Shown: positions 24,201 to 31,838 of the stretch, piece by piece | Layout of the letters: each line of letters starts with the position of its first letter | How positions within the stretch are numbered: position 1 is the first letter of the stretch | Source: Syntrophobacteraceae bacterium | GTDB lineage: Bacteria; Desulfobacterota; Syntrophobacteria; Syntrophobacterales; Syntrophobacteraceae | Reading direction: 5' to 3' | Assembly: GCA_031292215.1 (NCBI GenBank) | Contig: JARLHO010000163.1 | Span: 1-36,649 of the forward strand | Length of the DNA stretch: 36,649 nucleotides | Translations under genes and position numbers: made by a program | Notes under the pieces: model-generated | The model's database searches: none | Seen by the model: only the letters and a program-made list of their open reading frames with translations | What the model was told of the DNA's origin: nothing

Positions 24201-25181
24201 ATGCGTGGTGTTTTGTCGTTTGTGTCGGCCTTACTTTTGGTTTGTTTTTCCCTTTCGACCGCCATTGCGGGTCCAGTAATAGATCGGGTGAAGGCGCGGG
24301 GGGCGGTGCGCTGCGGCGGCGTGGAACGGCCCGGCCTGGCGTTTCCCGACGGCCACGGCCACTGGAAGGGTCTTGAGGTCGACGTTTGCCGCGCGGTAGC
24401 CGTTGCCGTGCTGGGGGCCCCGGACCGCATCGAATTCCATGCTTACGAGAACCCCGAAGGTTTCGAGGCCGTACGCAACCAACAGGATGACATCTTCTTT
24501 TTGACCGGCTCGGAGATCGTCAGGCAGAATCTGGCCGGTAAAGTCCTGCCCGGCCCAACCGTATTTGTGGAATCGCAAAACGTTATGGTGTCAGACAAAT
24601 CGGCCGTTCGCGACGTGGCCGACCTGGCCGGAGACAGTATCTGCTATATGATCGGAAGCCCTGAGGAACAGAGCCTCAACGCTTGCTTTGCCGGACTCCA
24701 CAAGCAGTTTTTCCACCGGGCCTTCTCCGAGTACGGGGAAATGGTCGATACCTACCAGGTGCAAAACTGCCACGCCCTGGCGGGGGAAATCACCTATCTT
24801 GCCGCCACCCGTCTCGACCATGGAGTAAACCACCTAACGAGCCGCATCCTTTCGCAGGCTCTTGCCGCTTACCCCATAATGAGCGCAACAGGCCTAACGG
24901 ATGCGAAATGGTCGGCTATCGTCGCCTGGACAGTGGATACGCTGATCAGCGCGGAGCGGCCCAAGACTCCGTGGAGCAACTCAGGGGCGCAAGCGATGCC
25001 GGTCCTCGCCCCGGAACTCGGACTTGGCAAGGGATGGCAGGAGCGGGTGGTTAAGGCTCTGGGAACCTACGCAGAACTATTTGCCCGAAACCTCGGAAGC
25101 CAATCGGCTCTTAAGCTTGACCGAGGTCTCAATGCAAACCAGGTGAACGGAGGGCTTCTTCTTGCTCCTTTTGTCCAGTAA
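24201..25181 (+). CDS. Periplasmic substrate-binding protein, family 3 (AapJ-like)
   Basis: This 326-aa protein has a signal peptide (residues 1 to about 23, ending TAIAG) and the SBP_bac_3 fold of polar amino-acid transporters: RGAVRCGG near the N-terminus, GLEVDVCRAVAVAVLG, and a C-terminal RGLNANQVNGGLLLAPF that recalls AapJ/BztA-type binding proteins. It has a good GGAG site and starts 6 bases after the FAD-subunit gene, so it is part of the reductase operon. No permease or ATPase gene is present nearby. It might deliver to a transporter encoded elsewhere or bind an aromatic or organic acid ligand. The ligand is unknown. Confidence 0.83.
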   Translation: MRGVLSFVSALLLVCFSLSTAIAGPVIDRVKARGAVRCGGVERPGLAFPDGHGHWKGLEVDVCRAVAVAVLGAPDRIEFHAYENPEGFEAVRNQQDDIFFLTGSEIVRQNLAGKVLPGPTVFVESQNVMVSDKSAVRDVADLAGDSICYMIGSPEEQSLNACFAGLHKQFFHRAFSEYGEMVDTYQVQNCHALAGEITYLAATRLDHGVNHLTSRILSQALAAYPIMSATGLTDAKWSAIVAWTVDTLISAERPKTPWSNSGAQAMPVLAPELGLGKGWQERVVKALGTYAELFARNLGSQSALKLDRGLNANQVNGGLLLAPFVQ

Positions 25182-25600
25182 GGAGGTCATCAGGCTTCCT
25201 TCGCGGGGTTGCGTCCAATCTATGGCGACCGGCAAAGCGGAAGAAAGCGTTTTTGGCTCTGGAGTAGCCGATCTGCAAGACACAGTAAACCTGGGCATGA
25301 AGGCCGGGCCGACCGCATGCGAGCGCCAGTTCCGATTCTGATAATGACAGATACTCAAGCTGCTGCCCGTCGTCAAAGTCGGCCAGGTCGTACAACGCAT
25401 AATGCTCGGCGTCGGGCAGGATGGTCAGTAGCTTATTCTTGCTGGTCAACGTTGAGGCGTTCCCTGTGCGGCCGGCCAACACACCCTTGCCGGCGTTTCG
25501 AGGTGCGCTTGACGCCGAAGTTGCGGCACACGGCTGCCTCGGACATACCACCGTCCAACCCGGCGATAATGGCGTCCAGCTTCTCACCAACAAAAAAGGC
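25182..25600 (-). pseudogene. Decayed Tn3-family remnant (resolvase end plus transposase start)
   Basis: On the minus strand about 25450-25597 encode a resolvase-like C-terminal helix-turn-helix (VGEKLDAIIAGLDGGM, then SEAAVCRNFGVKR). In a different frame, about 25210-25440 encode a DUF4158-like N-terminal part of a Tn3 TnpA (DFDDGQQLEYLSLSESELAL, then RPGLHAQVYCVLQIGY and AKNAFFRF). The order resolvase then transposase on one strand is that of Tn3-type elements. Both are truncated, with no catalytic domain of either protein left. Confidence 0.7.
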
Positions 25601-25659
25601 GCAGACAATAGAACGGAGCCGCAGACGGCAAGGCGAAAGCTCGGTCCCTTTGACCGGCC

Positions 25660-25871
25660 GTCGTCTTTCTGCCGGTCAAAAAAAAGGTTCCTCATCTTTC
25701 CCCTCTGTGCCTCTGAGCCTCTGTGGTCGGCTAATTCTTTTACTTTCTCAATGCGGTTGGCCGCGTTACCAGACCAAAACTAAAGAAACCAAAAACAACA
25801 AAAAGGCAAAAAACCAAAGCGAACCACAGAGGCACAGAGAGGACTCTATTTTTGACCGGCCGGGAGACGAC
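25660..25871. repeat. Imperfect long inverted repeat, interspersed-element-like
   Basis: The left arm (25660-25727, from GTCGTCTTTCTGCCGGTC to GCCTCTGTGGT) and the right arm (25823-25871, from ACCACAGAGGCACAGAGAGG to GGAGACGAC) are imperfect reverse complements with a 95-base centre. The left arm also forms a perfect 10-base hairpin with its flank, TTTGACCGGC (25650-25659) with GCCGGTCAAA (25671-25680). The GACCGGCCGTCGTC core recurs inverted at 3-16. No coding potential is supported. Confidence 0.7.
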
Positions 25872-25971
25872 TGCCGGGCAGGTCTTTTCCAACTCGTAAG
25901 AAATAGGGTTTTGAGTTCAGTCCCCGGATATGATACCAATCCGGCAAACAGAATCTAATTTAAGGAAATAG

Positions 25972-27213
25972 ATGAAAGCAGGCATGCAAACTGTCACCGG
26001 GGCGGCCACCGCCTCTGAGGGAACCGTCTTCAGGATACTTGGCGCGGTCAGCGTTTCACACTTTCTAAACGATATGCTCCAGTCGCTTATTCTGGCGATC
26101 TATCCTCTGCTGAAAAGCTCCTTTCACCTAAGCTTTGCGCAGATTGGGCTGATAACGCTTACCTACCAGATTACCGCCTCCATGTTGCAACCGCTTGTGG
26201 GGCTTTACACGGACCATCACCCGGTTCCTTACTCGCTTTCGATGGGAATGGGTTCGACTTTGGCAGGGTTGTTCGTGTTGGCCCTGGCGCCAAGCTATAC
26301 CTTACTGCTGGTGGGCGCCTCGCTTGTTGGGGCGGGCTCCGCGGTCTTTCACCCGGAATCCTCCAGGGTGGCCCGAATGGCCTCGGGGGGACGCTACGGA
26401 CTGGCCCAGTCCATCTTTCAGGTGGGCGGAAACTCGGGCGCAGCCATGGGACCTCTTCTGGCGGCCTGGATTATTCTTCCAAGGGGCCGTGAGGATCTGG
26501 TCTGGTTTTCGGTTGCGGCCGCGATCGCCATGGTGGTGTTGTGGCATGTGGGCAGGTGGTGCAAGCGCGGGCAGGCGATCATAAAAAAGAGGGTCTCTTT
26601 GCCTGTTGCAAACCGCGAGTCAACGCAACCCGTGGCTTTTCCGATGGTGATCCTTTTGACTTTGATGTTTTCGAAATTCGTCTACCTCTCAAGCCTTAAC
26701 AGTTATTTTACTTTTTACCTGATGGAAAAATTTCACATTTCGATCAAAGCGGCGCAGATGCACCTTTTTCTTTTTCTTCTCGCCGTGGCGACGGGGACCC
26801 TTCTTGGAGGCCCGATAGGCGACCGCATAGGCAGAAAGCGCGTCATCTGGGTCTCAATACTTGGGGCCGCGCCGTTTACGCTCCTCTTGCCCCATGTTGG
26901 CCTGGCCTGGACCAGCGTCTTGACTGTGGTCATCGGCCTCGTACTGTCATCGGCCTTTTCAGCGATCCTGGTCTATGGCCAGGAACTCGTTCCCGGCAAA
27001 GTGGGGATGGTGTCCGGGCTCTTTTTCGGCCTTGCGTTCGGGATAGCGGGCACGGGCGCGGCGGTGCTCGGGAAGGTGGCGGATATGTACGGGATCGAAT
27101 ATGTCTACTGGTTGTGTTCCTTCCTTCCGCTGCTCGGTTTGTTTGCGGCATTTCTGCCCGACTTCGGACCCTCTGCGGTACGGGCCCGTAAAGTCGTGGC
27201 AAGAGTAGAATAA
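25972..27213 (+). CDS. MFS efflux transporter, fosmidomycin-resistance (Fsr) type
   Basis: This 413-aa inner-membrane protein has about twelve hydrophobic helices. The start VSHFLNDMLQSLILAIYPLL and the HPESSRVARMASGGRYGLAQ segment are characteristic of the Fsr branch of the major facilitator superfamily; the inter-domain loop near residue 200 is short. The second half carries the duplicated GDRIGRK motif (GGPIGDRIGRKRVIW). AAGGAA lies seven bases before the ATG. Fsr proteins export diverse small molecules. The gene stands alone after the transposon remnant and is convergent with cheV (31-base gap). Its substrate is unknown. Confidence 0.88.
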   Translation: MKAGMQTVTGAATASEGTVFRILGAVSVSHFLNDMLQSLILAIYPLLKSSFHLSFAQIGLITLTYQITASMLQPLVGLYTDHHPVPYSLSMGMGSTLAGLFVLALAPSYTLLLVGASLVGAGSAVFHPESSRVARMASGGRYGLAQSIFQVGGNSGAAMGPLLAAWIILPRGREDLVWFSVAAAIAMVVLWHVGRWCKRGQAIIKKRVSLPVANRESTQPVAFPMVILLTLMFSKFVYLSSLNSYFTFYLMEKFHISIKAAQMHLFLFLLAVATGTLLGGPIGDRIGRKRVIWVSILGAAPFTLLLPHVGLAWTSVLTVVIGLVLSSAFSAILVYGQELVPGKVGMVSGLFFGLAFGIAGTGAAVLGKVADMYGIEYVYWLCSFLPLLGLFAAFLPDFGPSAVRARKVVARVE

Positions 27214-27244
27214 AAATGAGATCGCGCAGTTCTCGCTGGTCGGT

Positions 27245-28309
27245 TTACTCCGTTTGGCCGGCCTCGTTTACGAGTGCTTCCATTCTGGCTTTGCTCTGAG
27301 CGATCAGGCGGCGAGCGCTACCCGTGAGGTTGGCGGTTTCGGGCTTGGTAATCTGTTCGTCGGCGCCAACCGACCTGCCTTTATGAAGCAGCCGATCGTT
27401 TATGAGAGAGGAAAAAAGTATGACCGGCAATGTGCCAAGGACCGGGTCTTTTTTGACCGCCTGGCACAGGCTGTAGCCGTCCATTTTCGGCATTTCGATG
27501 TCGGAGATGAGAATCTCGACGTAGTGGTTGATCGGGTGGTTTTCTTTTTGACTGCGCTCCTTTAATTCCATGAGCATTGTCAGCGCCTTTTCCCCGTCGC
27601 CGGCGCTGGTGACCAGGAAGCCGTCCTTTTCGAGCATACGGGTAAGGATAGTTCTGATGGAGGAGGAATCGTCGGCTATTAGCGCTTTGGCTCGGGGGGG
27701 GGCGGCGGCCGATTTGCTGTCCAGCCCCGGGAGTTGATTTGCCTGCGAACCGTTAGGCGGATTTTCCCGCTGTTCGGTCTCGGTCCGGTCTTCCACGCAA
27801 TACTGGGCGTCTAGTTCGGCGAGGATTTTTTCCATGTCCAGGAGCAGGACATTTCGGTCCTCAAACTTTACGATCCCTGTTACCGAGGACGAAAAGTTTC
27901 CGAGCACGGCTTCGGCGGGCTCTATTTCAGACCAGGCAAGCCGGTGAATGCGATTTACTCCTGAGACCTCGAAGGCCATGGTGGTCCTGTTGAACTCGGT
28001 AATTATGGCCAGAGGGGTCCCCTGTTGCTTCAGTCTGGGCTTTCCGAGCTGCATGGTCAAATCGATCAGCGGGATGACCTTGTTTCGTAAAATAAACGTG
28101 CCGATTACGGCGGGGGGAGAGAGCGGGACCTTATTGACGTGGGGTTTGCGGATGATTTCCAGGACCTTTGCCACATTGATTCCGTAGCATACCCGGCGGA
28201 TTTCTCCTTCAGACCCCTTCCCTGCGCCGCCGGATTCATCGAGATAGAATTCCACTATTTCCATTTCGTTTGTGCCGGTCTTAAGCAGAATACCCGTTTC
28301 GTAAGCCAT
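27245..28309 (-). CDS. cheV: Chemotaxis coupling protein CheV (CheW-REC fusion)
   Basis: The 354-aa protein joins an N-terminal CheW-like coupling domain (about 1-170; YGINVAKVLEIIRKP, VIGTFILRNKVIPLIDL, TGIVKFEDRNVLLLDME) to a C-terminal response-regulator receiver (about 208-345). The receiver has the acidic pair ADDS, the phosphorylation Asp in LISDIEMPKMDGYS (near 268) and the Lys in ITKPE. CheV links chemoreceptors to CheA and adapts the signal by phosphorylation. No other che genes are nearby, but motility genes lie 4 kb downstream on the other strand. Confidence 0.93.
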   Translation of the reverse strand: MAYETGILLKTGTNEMEIVEFYLDESGGAGKGSEGEIRRVCYGINVAKVLEIIRKPHVNKVPLSPPAVIGTFILRNKVIPLIDLTMQLGKPRLKQQGTPLAIITEFNRTTMAFEVSGVNRIHRLAWSEIEPAEAVLGNFSSSVTGIVKFEDRNVLLLDMEKILAELDAQYCVEDRTETEQRENPPNGSQANQLPGLDSKSAAAPPRAKALIADDSSSIRTILTRMLEKDGFLVTSAGDGEKALTMLMELKERSQKENHPINHYVEILISDIEMPKMDGYSLCQAVKKDPVLGTLPVILFSSLINDRLLHKGRSVGADEQITKPETANLTGSARRLIAQSKARMEALVNEAGQTE

Positions 28310-28541
28310 GATTGCCCCAGTGATTGTTAAATTGTTGTAGAAATTTGTCTGTACTCACTATGATCGGCAGGACTTCGCAATTTCTTCACGCACTTTTTCA
28401 CCGTCGAGGAAGTTTTGTGGTCGATGTCTGCGGATTGGCCACATTTTTTACTTGCCAAGAATATCGTCCCCGGAAGAGAGGACTTTTGGTAAAATGGAGT
28501 TTGAGCGGGGTATGCAAACTTTAGGGGTGGGGGAATAGACG

Positions 28542-29276
28542 ATGAGCCGGATTTTGGTAATTGACGACGATACGGAGCTATGCGAGTTGCTGGCTGATTA
28601 TCTAAAACCGGAGGGGTTCCAACTCACCTCGGTTCACGACGGCGAACAGGGGCTGCAAAGAGCCATATCCGAAGCCGGGGGATACGACCTGATCGTGCTC
28701 GATATCATGCTCCCCGGAATGAATGGCTTCGAAGTTCTCCAGCGTCTGCGCTCCCAAATGGATACGCCCGTTCTCATGTTGACCGCGCGAGACGAAGATG
28801 TGGACCGCATCGTCGGCCTCGAGATGGGAGCTGACGACTACCTGCCCAAGCCGTTTAATCCCCGCGAACTGATTGCGCGCGCCCGGGCCATACTGCGCAG
28901 AACCCGGGCCGGACAGGAGAGGGGCGTTTTTGCTTCCCGGCCCGAAACCATATCGGTTGGCGATATCGAAATGGATACGGGAAGCCGGATAGTACGACGT
29001 AGCGGCGAAAGGGTCGAGTTGACCTCGGTTGAGTTTGGGTTTTTGGAGATGCTTCTTCGCTCAGCCGGACACGTTGTGACGCGCGAGCAACTGGCGGAAG
29101 GCGTCCTTGGCCGCTCCCTTGCGGCCTTCGATCGGAGTGTGGACGTTCATCTGAGTAGTCTAAGAAAGAAGCTCGGCCACAGGTTCGGGGAATTCGAACG
29201 GATCAAAACGGTTCGGGGCGCCGGTTACGTGTACACAAATCCACCCAGGTCCGAGAAGGACTGGGTCCCGCAATGA
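28542..29276 (+). CDS. cpxR: OmpR-family response regulator, CpxR-like
   Basis: This 244-aa regulator has a receiver domain (residues 1-120; DDD acidic pocket, phosphoacceptor D54 in LIVLDIMLPGMNG, Thr in LTARDED, Lys in DYLPKPF) and an OmpR/PhoB winged-helix DNA-binding domain (about 140-235; VELTSVEFGFLEMLL, REQLAEGVLG, VDVHLSSLRKKLG, RGAGYVY). The sequence style is that of CpxR. The sensor kinase gene follows 28 bases later, and a convergent Spy/CpxP-like gene with CpxR-type sites lies just beyond, which supports a Cpx-like envelope-stress role. A GTAAA-N5-GTTTG half-match at 28489-28503, 39 bases upstream of the start, may allow autoregulation. Confidence 0.88.
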   Translation: MSRILVIDDDTELCELLADYLKPEGFQLTSVHDGEQGLQRAISEAGGYDLIVLDIMLPGMNGFEVLQRLRSQMDTPVLMLTARDEDVDRIVGLEMGADDYLPKPFNPRELIARARAILRRTRAGQERGVFASRPETISVGDIEMDTGSRIVRRSGERVELTSVEFGFLEMLLRSAGHVVTREQLAEGVLGRSLAAFDRSVDVHLSSLRKKLGHRFGEFERIKTVRGAGYVYTNPPRSEKDWVPQ

Positions 29277-29304
29277 ACGATTCGCGCCGGGAGGCGAAAT
29301 TTCC

Positions 29305-30756
29305 ATGAGAAGCCTTTTCATAAAAATCTTTCTCTGGTTCTGGGTCGCGATGGCCCTTGTCAGCGTTGCCTCCTTTCTTTCGGCGGTCGTAACGGAGTCG
29401 CATCCCTTCTTCGCCATACCGTGGCTGGCAAGGCTCATCGTGCGCCCGCCCACTCGCGGCCATTTGGAGATAAAACCCGGGTCTTACGATCGGTGGTCGA
29501 GTGTTGCGGGAAATTCGCTCAGGCTCTCGGGGCAAACGGCCGTAGAGATTTACGAGCACGAAGGAAAACCGCTTTTTTTGCATTATGTGAGCGAGCTCGA
29601 AAGAGTAGTGCGCATCGACTTTTTTCTCTACGACGACCACAATGTTAAATTGACTCCGGGTCCGGCGCCTGTCCAGGTAACCACGCTATCTTTGCACCAC
29701 AGCAAAGAGGGGCTGGATTTCAGGCGGACCGAAAACGCCATTTTTCTGGCCCAGCAGCTTCCAGGGCCCAGCGGCAAAAACTATACGCTTATCACCAGGA
29801 TACCGATTCGCCACTTTCTTTTAGGCAATTTCCGCTTCTGGACAACGAACCTCTTCATTATTTTCATTACGGCCGGAGGGGTATGCTACTGGCTCGCCCG
29901 ATATATCTCGACGCCTATCAGTAAGCTTGGGGCGGCGGCAAGAAACCTTGCCGACGGAGACCTAAAAGTCCGGGTCGGTTCGGTTTGGGGAAGAAGACGC
30001 GATGAGATCGGGGAACTTGGCCGGGATTTCGACCAGATGGCGGAGCGGTTGGAATCGCTTATCGGCTCGCAGAAGCGTCTTTTGCGGGACATCTCCCATG
30101 AGTTCCGCTCCCCGCTCGCGCGGTTGACCGTGGCGCTCGAAATAGCGCGAAGAGGCGAGCGGAGGGAGACAACACATGCGTTGGATCGCATAGGGTTGGA
30201 GGCCGAGAGGCTCAATGGGCTAATCGGCAAACTGCTCATGCTGGCCCGATTGGAGAGCGGGGTGGAGGAGGCGGAAAAAACGCCTGTGGCCATGGCTGAA
30301 CTGGTGGAGGAGCTGGCGGCCGATGCCGACTTCGAAGCCAGAGGACGCGATTGCCGGGTTGAAATTGTTTCGGCCGAAAACGGTATTGTTGTGGGAAACA
30401 GGGAACTGCTGCGCAGCGCGGTGGAAAACGTGTTGCGAAATGCCGTGCGCCACACGGCCGAAGGTAGCGAGGTGAGGGTTTCCCTGGGATTTGTGCAAAA
30501 GGGCGGAAGCGGTTTTTACTCGGTAATCGAGGTGGTGGACAAGGGGCCAGGGGTTCCGGAATCATCCCTTGCCGACCTTTTTTCTCCTTTCTACAGGGTC
30601 GGGGACGCTCGCGACAGAAAGCGGGGCGGAACGGGGCTGGGGCTGGCCATAACGGAGCGTGCGGTAAGAACTCACGGCGGCCGGGTGTGGGCGCAAAATG
30701 GTTCGGGAGGAGGACTCATCGTGACTATCGAGCTTCCTGCAAAAAGCGCGGCGTGA
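29305..30756 (+). CDS. cpxA: Sensor histidine kinase, CpxA-like
   Basis: The 483-aa kinase has a TM helix at about 5-28, a periplasmic sensor region (about 30-170), a second TM helix (about 178-200) and a HAMP domain (about 195-250; the segment ISKLGAAARNLADGDLKVRV). Then come the HisKA helix with H265 in RDISHEFRSPLARL and a HATPase domain with N-box (ENVLRNAVRHT), DKGPGVP and GGTGLGLAI. Domain order and H-box match CpxA. It phosphorylates the preceding regulator. Its stop is followed by a GC-rich hairpin shared with the convergent Spy/CpxP-like gene. Confidence 0.88.
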   Translation: MRSLFIKIFLWFWVAMALVSVASFLSAVVTESHPFFAIPWLARLIVRPPTRGHLEIKPGSYDRWSSVAGNSLRLSGQTAVEIYEHEGKPLFLHYVSELERVVRIDFFLYDDHNVKLTPGPAPVQVTTLSLHHSKEGLDFRRTENAIFLAQQLPGPSGKNYTLITRIPIRHFLLGNFRFWTTNLFIIFITAGGVCYWLARYISTPISKLGAAARNLADGDLKVRVGSVWGRRRDEIGELGRDFDQMAERLESLIGSQKRLLRDISHEFRSPLARLTVALEIARRGERRETTHALDRIGLEAERLNGLIGKLLMLARLESGVEEAEKTPVAMAELVEELAADADFEARGRDCRVEIVSAENGIVVGNRELLRSAVENVLRNAVRHTAEGSEVRVSLGFVQKGGSGFYSVIEVVDKGPGVPESSLADLFSPFYRVGDARDRKRGGTGLGLAITERAVRTHGGRVWAQNGSGGGLIVTIELPAKSAA

Positions 30757-30820
30757 TAGTTTATAGACTCACAAGTACAGGGCTCTATGCGACTCTGTTG
30801 TTGGCGTATAGGGGGGGGCG

Positions 30821-30859
30821 ACCGGGCCCTCCGGCCTGGGTTTTGCCGAAGGCCCCGGT
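30821..30859. terminator. Hairpin between convergent cpxA and spy-like genes
   Basis: ACCGGGCC (30821-30828) pairs with GGCCCCGGT (30851-30859) with one bulged base, around a loop of about 22 bases. An 8-G run (30811-30818) precedes it. It could act as a bidirectional stop, but there is no clean T-tract. Confidence 0.4.
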
Positions 30860-30878
30860 TAGGAGTGCGCAAAAACAG

Positions 30879-31430
30879 TTAATGCATTTGTTCTTCAGGC
30901 GAAGATTTCTTCCAGTGTCTCGGGTGTTTGGACTTGTACGTCTCGTGCATGGTGTCGAGTTTTGCACGCTGCTCAGGGGTCAGCACTGCTCGTATCTTGT
31001 AGAGGATGTCTTCTCTTTCGACGATCACCTTAGCTAGCGTTCTGCCCTGTTTTTCTGCAATGGCCCGAACTTTGGCTTCATCAAACCTGCCGGTTTTACG
31101 AAGGGCTACAAGCTCCTCGCGTCCGGCTTTGAGTTCTTTGATGAGCGGTTTCATTTTCGGGTGAGCCTTCTCTCTTATGGCTTTTATTTCCTTTTTTTGC
31201 GCTTCGCTCAGATTGAGCTGTTTAAAGAAATTCGGGTGATGGTGAAAATCTTTGCGATGGTGCATTCCATTTGAGGGCGCAGTGGTCTGCTCCTGGTTTT
31301 GTGGGGGGGCAGGCGCTGGAGCGGGTGTGTTTTCCGCGCCTATTGCAATGGAATTGAAAAACACCCATGATCCGGTCATCCACAACGCCGCCACAATCAG
31401 TACGGCAAATCCAGTCAAAGTCTTTTTCAT
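30879..31430 (-). CDS. Spy/CpxP-family periplasmic LTxxQ protein
   Basis: This 183-aa protein has an N-terminal signal sequence (about 1-31), a Pro/Ala/Gln-rich linker and a helical Spy/CpxP domain. The two family motifs are LNLSEAQKKEI (about residue 73) and LTPEQRAKLD (about residue 150), with a His-rich stretch HHRKDFHHHP between linker and domain that may bind metal. Spy and CpxP are periplasmic chaperones and feedback inhibitors induced by Cpx/Bae envelope stress. Convergence with the cpxRA-like pair and four CpxR-type half-sites upstream suggest it is the main output of that system. AAGGAG lies about nine bases before the ATG. Confidence 0.88.
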   Translation of the reverse strand: MKKTLTGFAVLIVAALWMTGSWVFFNSIAIGAENTPAPAPAPPQNQEQTTAPSNGMHHRKDFHHHPNFFKQLNLSEAQKKEIKAIREKAHPKMKPLIKELKAGREELVALRKTGRFDEAKVRAIAEKQGRTLAKVIVEREDILYKIRAVLTPEQRAKLDTMHETYKSKHPRHWKKSSPEEQMH

Positions 31431-31473
31431 CTTGTTTTCTCCTTGTCGTTAGATGTTTAGACGATATGAAATT

Positions 31474-31479
31474 AATATA
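31474..31479 (-). promoter_or_regulatory. Candidate -10 of the spy-like gene
   Basis: On the minus strand TATATT stands about 45 bases before the start codon. The corresponding -35 position (about 31497-31502, ACTCGC) is a poor match, as expected of an activator-dependent promoter, and the first CpxR half-site begins there. Confidence 0.4.
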
Positions 31480-31500
31480 AGAAGCCTCGATGAAGAGCGA

Positions 31501-31535
31501 GTTAATATTGGTAAATGGGGGTTAAGTTTTGTAAA
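31501..31535. promoter_or_regulatory. Array of four CpxR-type half-sites
   Basis: GTTAA (31501-31505), GTAAA (31511-31515), GTTAA (31521-31525) and GTAAA (31531-31535) are spaced exactly 10 bases apart. The known CpxR box is GTAAA-N5-GTAAA, so this is two overlapping boxes on one face of the helix. They lie 71-105 bases upstream of the spy-like start codon. Confidence 0.7.
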
Positions 31536-31657
31536 GGGTTTCCATGCCTTGTGGGGGGGCAATTATACAGTGGCGGTTGTTTTAGCTTTTGAGCGGCGAG
31601 GCTGAAGGAAAGCAGGCAACCGGCTGGAATCCGATGAAAAACAGTACAAGCGCAGTA

Positions 31658-31686
31658 TTGACAGATGCATTGGAATTTCATAGAAT
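31658..31686 (+). promoter_or_regulatory. Strong sigma70 promoter feeding the GEMM riboswitch
   Basis: TTGACA (31658-31663, perfect), 17-base spacer, TAGAAT (31681-31686, five of six). The predicted start near 31693 coincides with the 5' edge of the riboswitch aptamer. Confidence 0.72.
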
Positions 31687-31691
31687 GAGTG

Positions 31692-31775
31692 TGTTCCTGT
31701 AAAAGCCAAACCCGGCGTGAGCCGGGGACGGAAAGCCAACGGGTCTTGCAGAAGACGGCCGGGTTGCCCGGGAAT
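31692..31775 (+). ncRNA. GEMM (cyclic di-GMP-I) riboswitch aptamer
   Basis: The core follows the GEMM pattern: AAAGCCAAACC (31702-31712), a hairpin with a GTGA (GNRA) tetraloop on a CGGC/GCCG stem (about 31713-31725), GGGGACGGAAAGCC (31724-31737), a second stem closed by GTCTT-GCAG-AAGAC, and GCCGGGTTGCC (31758-31768). In the Vibrio Vc2 aptamer G21 pairs with C46; here these are C and G, a compensatory swap that supports the fold. The position equivalent to G20 remains G, which favours c-di-GMP over the cGAMP-sensing variant (A20). Flanking TTCC/GGAA may form the closing stem. The downstream GCCCGGC segment could pair with the aptamer's 3' side as a switch. Confidence 0.85.
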
Positions 31776-31838
31776 TGGGTGGGGGGAGGAATAGCTCGAC
31801 CTTTTTTGCCCGGCAATCCGCAGTCCCGGAATTTGTCT

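Larger units (their letters stand above)
31431..31838. other. Divergent regulatory region between spy-like and riboswitch-controlled genes
   Basis: No gene is supported. From left to right it holds the spy-like promoter, a row of CpxR-type half-sites (31501-31535), a sigma70 promoter (31658-31686) and a GEMM riboswitch (31692-31775). The last two lead into the J-domain gene. Confidence 0.7.

Noticed and set aside
25209-25958. 249-aa plus-strand frame over the Tn3 remnant
   Set aside because: The minus strand of this region carries transposon-like protein similarity; the plus translation is Arg/Ser-rich without a domain.
30811-30859. Poly-G and hairpin as a phase-variable element
   Set aside because: The 8-G run lies between convergent 3' ends, where length change would have little effect; a terminator role is simpler.
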